Shown piece after piece: positions 1 to 5,176 of a DNA stretch of 6,481 nucleotides; the stretch's first letter is position 1; every line of letters starts with the position of its first letter. A program made the position numbers and the translations under genes. Source of the DNA: Chlamydiota bacterium (lineage in GTDB: Bacteria > Chlamydiota > Chlamydiia > Chlamydiales > Criblamydiaceae); NCBI GenBank assembly GCA_021772365.1, contig JAJFMC010000208.1:1-6481 (forward strand), read 5' to 3'. Below the pieces are notes generated by a model that ran no database searches, was not told where the DNA came from, and was given only the letters and a program-made list of their open reading frames with translations.

Positions 1-120
1 TCTGAAAAGGACGGTTCCGTTATAAAATCAGTACACCAGATACAGGAAGACGAAAAAATACGACTTATGCTATCTGATGGTGAAGCTCTATCAACTATTA
101 ACAAAGTGGTACCAAAGTGA
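1..120 (+). CDS. xseA: Exodeoxyribonuclease VII large subunit, C-terminal end (partial)
   Basis: Frame 1 is open from the left edge to a TGA at 118-120 and gives 39 residues ending in INKVVPK. The piece has the shape expected of the extreme C-terminus of XseA: a short beta-rich segment with 'DGSVIKSVHQIQ' followed by 'IRLMLSDGEA', which resembles the family's late 'G.v......l..Gd.i.i.l.dG' stretch. XseA is the catalytic subunit of exonuclease VII, which degrades single-stranded DNA into oligonucleotides in the cytoplasm during repair and recombination. The catalytic core lies outside the window. The identification rests mainly on the next gene, xseB, which overlaps this stop codon by 4 bp (GTGA), the usual arrangement for two subunits of one enzyme. 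The sequence alone is too short for a firm call; with the context I consider it very likely. Confidence 0.85.
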   Translation, partial: SEKDGSVIKSVHQIQEDEKIRLMLSDGEALSTINKVVPK

Positions 121-389
121 CCAAAAAAGATAGCGAAGTAAATTTTGAAAAGGCTTTTGCACGACTCGAAGAAATTTTGGAAAAGCTTAACTCAGGTAGT
201 GTGTCATTAGACGAATCTCTAAAGTTGTATGAGGAAGCTGATAAGCTGATCACAACATGCGGCAAGAATTTGACAGATGCAGAACGCAAAGTTGAGCAAC
301 TAATCAAACAGAGAAATGGAGAGTTGCAGGTTGGAGCTGATCAGCAGCCTATAACAGAAAATTTTTCTCCCAATCAACCCTCTCATTAA
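117..389 (+). CDS. xseB: Exodeoxyribonuclease VII small subunit
   Basis: This 90-residue protein matches the XseB family in size and pattern. It has an N-terminal 'NFEKAFARLEEILEKL' helix (about residues 9-24), the loop 'GSVSLDESLKLYEEADKL' (27-44), then 'C' at 48 and 'LTDAERKVEQL' (52-62). Together these form the helical hairpin that several small subunits use to bind the C-terminal part of XseA. The small subunit has no catalytic residues; it assembles with and activates or restrains the large subunit on single-stranded DNA. The start is a GTG at 117 overlapping the xseA stop. No Shine-Dalgarno is obvious upstream, so translational coupling to xseA is likely (inference). Residues after about 68 form a polar tail rich in Q, N and P that I do not expect to be conserved. 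The gene ends 29 bp before dxs and probably shares its transcript. Confidence 0.93.
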   Translation: MTKKDSEVNFEKAFARLEEILEKLNSGSVSLDESLKLYEEADKLITTCGKNLTDAERKVEQLIKQRNGELQVGADQQPITENFSPNQPSH

Positions 390-418
390 CAGATTAACCT
401 TACCCATTGTAGATAATT

Positions 419-2344
419 ATGAATGATAAACTACTAGACTCCATAGTCTCTCCCGATTCGTTGAAAGATATGTCCTACGATCAACTCAACGAGCTGGCCA
501 AAGAAATTCGTTTACGCATCATCGAAGTCCTATCGGAAACCGGTGGCCACCTCGCTTCAAACTTAGGAGTTGTTGAGCTTACCCTCGCTTTACACAAAGT
601 GTTTAATGCACCTACTGATAAAATGATATGGGACGTCAGCCATCAAACTTATGTGCACAAAATTTTGACCGGAAGGAATGATCGATTTGAAACCATAAGG
701 CAGTATCATGGGTTAAGCGGGTTTAGTCACCCCAAAGAGTCGAAATACGACCATTTCCATGCGGGTCATGCCGGGACGGCCTTGTCACTCGCTCGTGGTG
801 TCGCTAAGAACCGCGACCTCACAAAACGCGATGAATATGTTATCCCTATTATCGGTGATGCCACACTCACTTGTGGGTTACCTCTCGAAGCGCTTAATAA
901 TATCAAACGCGATCTCAAACGTTTTGTCGTAATCCTCAACGATAATGAAATGTCGATATCCAAAAATGTTGGAGCCATCACAAAAATATTAAGCCGCATG
1001 ATCAATAATCCGACGATCAGCCGTATCTACCAAGAGCTCGATTCATTTGTCAATAAGCTACCCGGGTATGGCAGCGTCCTTTCTCAACAAGGTCACAAGA
1101 TTACCGAGTCTCTGAAAAATCTGGTGAGTCCTGCGGCCTTTTTCGAACAGTATGAGTTGAACTACATAGGACCGATTGATGGACATGATATCCAAGAGAT
1201 TGTCGAAGCTCTTGAAGGGGTCAAAAACTCGCAGTGGCCTGTCATTCTTCATGTCCTTACCAAGAAAGGTCAGGGGATGCAAGAGGCAATCAAGAATCCT
1301 GTTACGTGGCATGGAGCGAAGCCATTCTGTCCGAACACTTGTAAATTTTTACCCACACCATCACAAAAGCCAACCTTTCCAAAAGTGTTTGGTAAACATA
1401 TTCTGAAGATGGCCGAGAACGATCCAAGTATTGTTTGTGTGACGCCCGCGATGTCAGCAGGATCGTCTATCGATGCATTTATGAAAGAATTTCCTGACCG
1501 GTGTTTGGATGTCGGTATTGCCGAGCCGCATGCCGTCACCTTTGCCGGTGGAATCGCTTACGGCAGTAAGATGAAAGTGTTTTCTTCGATCTACGCTACA
1601 TTCCTTCAAAGGGCGTTTGACAATCTATTCCACGACGTATGTCTTCAGGAGTTACCTGTCGTTTTTGCTATCGACCGTGCTGGGATAGCTGGTGGAGATG
1701 GAGAGACGCATAATGGGGTTTATGATATTTCATTCCTCAATGCGATGCCCAATATGGTCATTGCTCAGCCACGAAGTGGACATTTACTGAAAGAGCTTAT
1801 GGAGTCTGCACACTCTTATGGATTACCTACAGCAATACGCTATCCAAACCAGCCTACTGAAGAACCAGATATTCCATTGAAGAAGAGGAAACTTGGTCGT
1901 GGAGAGATTCTTCACGACGGTGAAGATGTGTTAATTATTTCTCTGGGAACCATGGATAAAACGGCCTTTGAGTTGCGTGAGATGTTTGTGGAGAAAGGGC
2001 TTAATCCGACAATTTTTGATCCGATTTTCGTAAAACCTTTGGATACAGAGACGCTGTGTAAATTGCTGTTGACGCATACGAAGGTCATTACTGTTGAAGA
2101 GCACTCCGTTGTTTCCGGGATGGGTTCGATTATCAATAACTTCTTGATGTCGCAAGGGTATTCTAATGTACAAGTCTTTAATTTCGGCGTACCAGAGACG
2201 TTTGTCGCGCAAGGGAAGCACTCGTTGTTGCTTGATGAGATAGGTCTTTCAGCGAAGAAAATTTTTGCGCGTTTAGAAAATGAATTTTTCCTGAAAGAGA
2301 AAGCCTGTAGCATGAAGGGTAGTGCATCGAAATCATCTGTGTAG
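419..2344 (+). CDS. dxs: 1-deoxy-D-xylulose-5-phosphate synthase
   Basis: Dxs condenses pyruvate with glyceraldehyde 3-phosphate to make 1-deoxy-D-xylulose 5-phosphate, the thiamine-diphosphate-dependent entry step of the MEP isoprenoid pathway, in the cytoplasm. The 641 residues are a normal full length. Visible family hallmarks are 'GGHLASNLG' with His44, 'WDVSHQTYVHKILTGR' (71-86), the cofactor site GDA at 146-148 with metal ligands Asp147 and Asn176 in 'ILNDNEMSIS', and 'GPIDGHD' (251-257). The catalytic Glu369 sits in 'DVGIAEPHAVTF', with 'DRAG' at 419-422, Asp427 and His431 in 'GGDGETHNG', and Arg474 in 'IRYP'. Domains run as thiamine-binding (about 1-310), pyrimidine-binding (about 315-480) and C-terminal (about 495-620). 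The oddity is Ala148 where most homologues have Gly. The last 20 or so residues are a polar tail. The ATG at 419 gives the usual N-terminus, although its Shine-Dalgarno is weak. It is probably co-transcribed with xseA-xseB, the order I recall in Chlamydia. Confidence 0.98.
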   Translation: MNDKLLDSIVSPDSLKDMSYDQLNELAKEIRLRIIEVLSETGGHLASNLGVVELTLALHKVFNAPTDKMIWDVSHQTYVHKILTGRNDRFETIRQYHGLSGFSHPKESKYDHFHAGHAGTALSLARGVAKNRDLTKRDEYVIPIIGDATLTCGLPLEALNNIKRDLKRFVVILNDNEMSISKNVGAITKILSRMINNPTISRIYQELDSFVNKLPGYGSVLSQQGHKITESLKNLVSPAAFFEQYELNYIGPIDGHDIQEIVEALEGVKNSQWPVILHVLTKKGQGMQEAIKNPVTWHGAKPFCPNTCKFLPTPSQKPTFPKVFGKHILKMAENDPSIVCVTPAMSAGSSIDAFMKEFPDRCLDVGIAEPHAVTFAGGIAYGSKMKVFSSIYATFLQRAFDNLFHDVCLQELPVVFAIDRAGIAGGDGETHNGVYDISFLNAMPNMVIAQPRSGHLLKELMESAHSYGLPTAIRYPNQPTEEPDIPLKKRKLGRGEILHDGEDVLIISLGTMDKTAFELREMFVEKGLNPTIFDPIFVKPLDTETLCKLLLTHTKVITVEEHSVVSGMGSIINNFLMSQGYSNVQVFNFGVPETFVAQGKHSLLLDEIGLSAKKIFARLENEFFLKEKACSMKGSASKSSV

Positions 2345-2604
2345 GTCCCGGGTTGTGGAGTGAAATTGTCTCCGAGGTGTTTGAACGCAGAGAGCGCAAA
2401 GAACGCGGAGGGCGCAGAGGGTGGTGAGATGTTCTTGAGGTGATGAGCTTCGTGAGTTTGGGGGTAAGGTAGCTCGTAAGCTCGCACCGGAGCCCCAGGA
2501 CAACGCGAACCATGCTTCACTTCAGTATACAATCCGTACTCAGTAAGAGCGGGCAGTAAAAGTCTATTATAGAATGTTGTTTCAAAAAACACGTAAACTC
2601 AAGT
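2345..2604. other. Gene-free gap with GC-rich, possibly imported segment
   Basis: No convincing gene lies between the dxs stop and the promoter region of the next gene. Roughly 2345-2520 is visibly richer in G and C than the adjoining AT-rich sequence and contains a 9-bp tandem array (2386-2421). On the minus strand an open frame crosses the whole gap and continues antisense into dxs. Its part inside the gap has an ordinary amino-acid mix before it enters the array, so a decayed coding remnant or a dispersed intergenic repeat is possible. I see no inverted-repeat ends, target duplication or transposase motif. I also see no clear Rho-independent terminator after dxs: the GGAG/CTCC pair at 2357-2373 is only 4 bp and has no T tract. 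Confidence 0.5.
2386..2421. repeat. 9-bp tandem array, four units
   Basis: Four exact-length 9-bp units follow one another without gaps: CGCAGAGAG (2386-2394), CGCAAAGAA (2395-2403), CGCGGAGGG (2404-2412) and CGCAGAGGG (2413-2421). The consensus is CGCRRAGRR. Every unit starts with CGC, and all differences are A/G transitions, so one strand is purine-rich with regularly spaced single cytosines. A unit of nine bases keeps frame, so all reading frames stay open across it; this explains the low-complexity peptides seen in spurious translations. Arrays of this general type occur in intergenic regions of many unrelated environmental bacteria (recalled, not searched). The role is unknown. Confidence 0.85.
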
Positions 2605-2609
2605 AGAAT
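2581..2609 (+). promoter_or_regulatory. Candidate sigma-70-type promoter for the secreted protein gene
   Basis: TTCAAA at 2581-2586 (four of six matches to TTGACA) and TAGAAT at 2604-2609 (five of six to TATAAT) are separated by 17 bp, the preferred spacing. The predicted transcript would start near 2616 and give a short AT-rich leader of about 27 bases before the ATG at 2643. A dedicated promoter makes sense because nearly 300 bp separate this gene from dxs. In AT-rich sequence such matches also arise by chance, so this is only a candidate. Confidence 0.4.
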
Positions 2610-2642
2610 AGATGTTTATGTGATTTTTTTTAAGGTGTTCTA

Positions 2643-3407
2643 ATGAAACGATGGATATTATTTGTGTGCTTTCTTGTATTGCCAAAACCAAGTATTTTTA
2701 ATCTCGAACCTCTTCATGCTGCATATCAGTATTGTTCCTACCAGGCTGATGGTTCACTGAAAGCAAAACATCCCATTCTAAAAAAAACAATCTGTAAACT
2801 AAAGGAGCTTCCAGAGTCTAACTGCCTGATTGAAGAAGCCCTTAAAGGAGGCTCAATCGATGTAAGCCTAGCTAATCAAGGCATGCCTTTTAGCGCAATG
2901 TGGAACAGTGGAGAGAGAAAGATTGTGGTCGATGCAAAAACTGGTGATGATCAAGGCGAAGTTTTGGTGAATCTTTTATTTGAATTGACGAACGCTGTCT
3001 CTGAACCCGAATATCAGGCATTATATAAAGCTGCACAAAATGGTCGCATTAACTGCGATGAATATGTCGAGACTGTGGAACGAATTGAGCATGACAATAT
3101 GATAGACACTGTGAATATTTTAACAAAAGGGGTTCATGCTGGCATCTTCCCTAAAAGTGCTCAGTGGAGTATCATTTACAATTTTTCAACTCACTACAAA
3201 ATTCAACAATTAACTGGTCACTCTTTATTTATTGTTAAAGAGTATCATGATGTCTCTCCACATGGTAGTCACAACTGTTATCGAGGCACTGTCAAAAATC
3301 TAAAAAAAATGTCTAGAAGCGAAAAAGTCTATTTAGCTGAATTTTTGTATTCCGATTATTTTCGATCTACCCACGGATTGGAATATAGAAAAAACAATAA
3401 GGTCTAG
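2643..3407 (+). CDS. Secreted protein of unknown function, 254 residues
   Basis: I do not recognise this family. The N-terminus looks like a Sec signal peptide: Lys2-Arg3, a hydrophobic run at about 4-13, and a likely cleavage near residues 26-27 ('PLHA|A'). The mature protein would therefore be exported, to the periplasm, the surface or further. There is no other strong membrane segment. The mature part is polar with four cysteines after the signal (51, 61, 138, 212) plus Cys31 near the new N-terminus, so disulphides are possible. A helical stretch at 105-118 reads 'EVLVNLLFELTNA'; FELxNA resembles a zinc-peptidase HExxH helix with the first His missing, so I do not claim catalysis. Histidines cluster at 202-210 (YHDVSPHGSH). 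AAGGTG at 2632-2637 lies 5 bases before the ATG and fixes the start. The gene stands alone between dxs and comEC with its own candidate promoter. A lineage-specific envelope or effector protein is one possibility (inference). Confidence 0.8.
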   Translation: MKRWILFVCFLVLPKPSIFNLEPLHAAYQYCSYQADGSLKAKHPILKKTICKLKELPESNCLIEEALKGGSIDVSLANQGMPFSAMWNSGERKIVVDAKTGDDQGEVLVNLLFELTNAVSEPEYQALYKAAQNGRINCDEYVETVERIEHDNMIDTVNILTKGVHAGIFPKSAQWSIIYNFSTHYKIQQLTGHSLFIVKEYHDVSPHGSHNCYRGTVKNLKKMSRSEKVYLAEFLYSDYFRSTHGLEYRKNNKV

Positions 3408-3435
3408 TGATAGACAATATTTGTTCGATGAAATT

Positions 3436-3480
3436 TCAACATTTTTTTTATGGAGGCTTTTTCTTCCTAGGAGATGTTGA
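3436..3480 (+). terminator. Imperfect hairpin downstream of the secreted protein gene, possible terminator or RNA structure
   Basis: TCAACAT (3436-3442) pairs perfectly with ATGTTGA (3474-3480). Between the arms, an eight-T run (3442-3449) can pair as A-U and G-U with the stretch at 3469-3473. An inner stem GGAGG (3452-3456) pairs with CTTCC (3463-3467) around a six-base loop. The whole 45 bases can thus form one long imperfect hairpin in RNA, with a small bulge. No T tract follows the outer 3' arm, so it is not a textbook intrinsic terminator. It lies between two genes and could end the upstream transcript, stabilise its 3' end, or be chance folding of AT-rich sequence. Confidence 0.3.
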
Positions 3481-3555
3481 TATTTGTTGAAAATCTCGCT
3501 AGCAATAAAACACGCACAACAATAGAATGAACATCCCTTTGGACCAAAACTTTAC

Positions 3556-3561
3556 AAGGGA
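3556..3561 (+). promoter_or_regulatory. Ribosome binding site deciding the comEC GTG start
   Basis: AAGGGA lies 6 bases before the GTG at 3568. The comEC frame is open back only to a TAG at 3523-3525 and has no other ATG, GTG or TTG upstream, so the site and the frame agree on GTG 3568. The nearby ATG at 3566 is out of frame and is followed at once by TGA. Confidence 0.75.
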
Positions 3562-3567
3562 CTTCAT

Positions 3568-5109
3568 GTGACTTTTATCCTCGATACGTTCCAGCAATTT
3601 TGGCGCCGACATCCAGCACTTCTATACGGGCTGTCTTTTGCGTTTGGCGCCTCTATTGCAATAGGGACGCACTGGATGCTCGCACTGCCTGCCATCATTG
3701 TATTCCTTCCGATTTTCTGCAAACCTCCTATTGGCCTCCAATACCGCCTGGCTCTTGCTATATGCATTACCATCACTGCTTTTATCTACACTAGGTCCAC
3801 CCTCACACTCCCAATAGGAGACACACCGATACAAGGGAAAGGAATTGTGTCTTTCTCAACACTCACAAAGAAACACAAGTTCTCACGAGAAATTTGGGAA
3901 TATCGGGGAGTGATTAAATCGTTTGTAGAAAAAGACTCAGATGACATTGTTACAAAAAACGTTCCTTGTATTATCACTCTCAGCTTAAAAAAGGGTTCTA
4001 ACCGTCCTTTTGCAAATCAAAATTATCTCATCGAGGGCTCTCTCGTACCCCCGAGGGGGTATTACGCTCGGCTGATAAACATCAAAGGAAACTGGACTCC
4101 GATCCCACAAACATTCTCCTTAGCAGAGTACAGATACAACGCCAAGCTGTTCATCAGCGGAGTGATCCGTCAAAATGTCCCCGACAAGCGGGTATACGAG
4201 TTCCTAAGAGGTATTGCAACGGGGGACTTTCATGACGAGGTCCTACAGTTTGAGTTTTCACGATTCGGCCTTCAGCATATCATGGCGATTTCCGGATTTC
4301 ACTTCGCGATCGTTGCAGGGTTTTTCGTGTTTTTTATCAGACTATTTGCACCAAGAAAAATCGCAGCTCTGATACTTGTTTTTCTTATGTGTAGCTATTT
4401 CGTGTTTTTGGGGCCAAGTCCGTCGATCATGCGTGCGTGGATGATGATCCTCGTCGTTATCGGTGGCTGCTTTTCGGAGCGTCACTCTAATGGTTTAAAC
4501 TCACTGGGCATAGCGGTGATGACGATTTTGGTCATTGACCCTACGATGATTCATCACGTGGGTTTTCAGTTCAGTTCGCTCATAACAGGGGGGATATTGT
4601 TGTGCTATCCATCATTCGACTTTATCTTACAGAAGGTATTTACAAAGCGGCCTCTTTATGAGGTGATTGATATGTCGATGCGTGATCAGCATGGTTATTG
4701 CGTTCTTGTAGTACTGAGAAAGGTTTTAGCCTTGTCGTTGACTGTCAATTTGATTTCAGCACCTTTAGCAATCTACTATTTTGAGAAGTTTCCTATGTTG
4801 GGTTTGGTCTATAACTGGTTCTTTCCCTTTATGGTGAGCCTCTCTATAGCTTTATTGATTACTGCGCTATTGACTAGTTGGATTCCTCCATTATCAGCAT
4901 GTATTCATGCTGTGAATACGAAATATACATCTTGCATGCTTGATGTAGTCTACAATATGCCCACAAATCTTGATGTGTATGTTCGTTATCAAGGCTTAAA
5001 CGCTCCAATTATCATTGCTTTTGTGTCGTCGATTTTCATAGTAGCCATTTTTGTTCGTGTGATTGTCGAAAAGAGTTGCCAGGAAAAAAAGGATTTTGCT
5101 TTCATTTAA
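3568..5109 (+). CDS. comEC: ComEC/Rec2-family DNA uptake channel protein, without lactamase-like domain
   Basis: ComEC forms the inner-membrane channel that carries one strand of transforming DNA into the cytoplasm. The 513 residues show two or three N-terminal membrane helices (about 17-75) and then a soluble beta-rich region (about 86-180), typical of the family's OB-like domain. The hydrophobic 'Competence' domain follows (about 205-500). Signature motifs are 'FGLQHIMAISGFHFAIVAG' (233-251), matching the conserved G.xHxxAISGxH, 'PSPSIMRAWMM' (283-293), 'GFQFSS' (332-337), and 'NLISAPLAIYYF' (394-405) followed by 'YNWFFPF'. The protein stops soon after its last helix (about 478-500), so the C-terminal metallo-beta-lactamase-like domain of long homologues such as B. 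subtilis ComEC is absent. As I recall, chlamydial ComEC proteins are short in the same way. No other competence gene is visible here. It could also be labelled simply 'ComEC/Rec2 family protein'. Confidence 0.92.
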   Translation: MTFILDTFQQFWRRHPALLYGLSFAFGASIAIGTHWMLALPAIIVFLPIFCKPPIGLQYRLALAICITITAFIYTRSTLTLPIGDTPIQGKGIVSFSTLTKKHKFSREIWEYRGVIKSFVEKDSDDIVTKNVPCIITLSLKKGSNRPFANQNYLIEGSLVPPRGYYARLINIKGNWTPIPQTFSLAEYRYNAKLFISGVIRQNVPDKRVYEFLRGIATGDFHDEVLQFEFSRFGLQHIMAISGFHFAIVAGFFVFFIRLFAPRKIAALILVFLMCSYFVFLGPSPSIMRAWMMILVVIGGCFSERHSNGLNSLGIAVMTILVIDPTMIHHVGFQFSSLITGGILLCYPSFDFILQKVFTKRPLYEVIDMSMRDQHGYCVLVVLRKVLALSLTVNLISAPLAIYYFEKFPMLGLVYNWFFPFMVSLSIALLITALLTSWIPPLSACIHAVNTKYTSCMLDVVYNMPTNLDVYVRYQGLNAPIIIAFVSSIFIVAIFVRVIVEKSCQEKKDFAFI

Positions 5110-5114
5110 GGGAG

Positions 5115-5120
5115 TATAAT
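5115..5120 (+). promoter_or_regulatory. Perfect TATAAT box, candidate -10 for ftsK
   Basis: A perfect TATAAT lies just after the comEC stop and 56 bases before the ftsK ATG. No good -35 is correctly spaced: TTGCTT at 5096-5101 leaves only 13 bp, and TTGCCA at 5076-5081 leaves 33 bp. There is no TG extension. It may be an activator-dependent or weak promoter, so that ftsK would not depend only on read-through from comEC. Confidence 0.4.
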
Positions 5121-5176
5121 TGCAACATTTATCGAAATATGTTAAGAAATAATTTGTTTACAATAGGTTTATCTCA

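Noticed and set aside
98..307. 69-codon minus-strand frame over xseB
   Set aside because: It is antisense to xseB, whose sequence fits its family over the whole helical core.
766..1539. Minus- and plus-strand open frames inside dxs (766-1005, 1058-1312, 1176-1406, 1270-1539)
   Set aside because: They overlap a complete, well-conserved enzyme gene and their translations show no family features; they are shadow frames.
2357..2373. GGAG/CTCC hairpin as a terminator for dxs
   Set aside because: The stem is only 4 bp and no T tract follows.
2386..2421. Possible CRISPR array
   Set aside because: The units are 9 bp and directly adjacent with no spacers, and no cas genes are present.
1912..2592. 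Long minus-strand open frame (226 codons) over the end of dxs and the following gap
   Set aside because: Two thirds of it is antisense to the strongly conserved dxs, and the rest passes through the 9-bp array, which keeps any frame open. No ribosome binding site or recognisable domain.
3487..3528. TTGAAA (3487-3492) with TAGAAT (3523-3528) as a comEC promoter
   Set aside because: The spacing is 30 bp, far from the usual 16-18, and no better pairing was found.
3564..3977. Small frames on both strands over the start of comEC
   Set aside because: All lie inside the comEC frame, which has clear membrane and family motifs and its own ribosome binding site.
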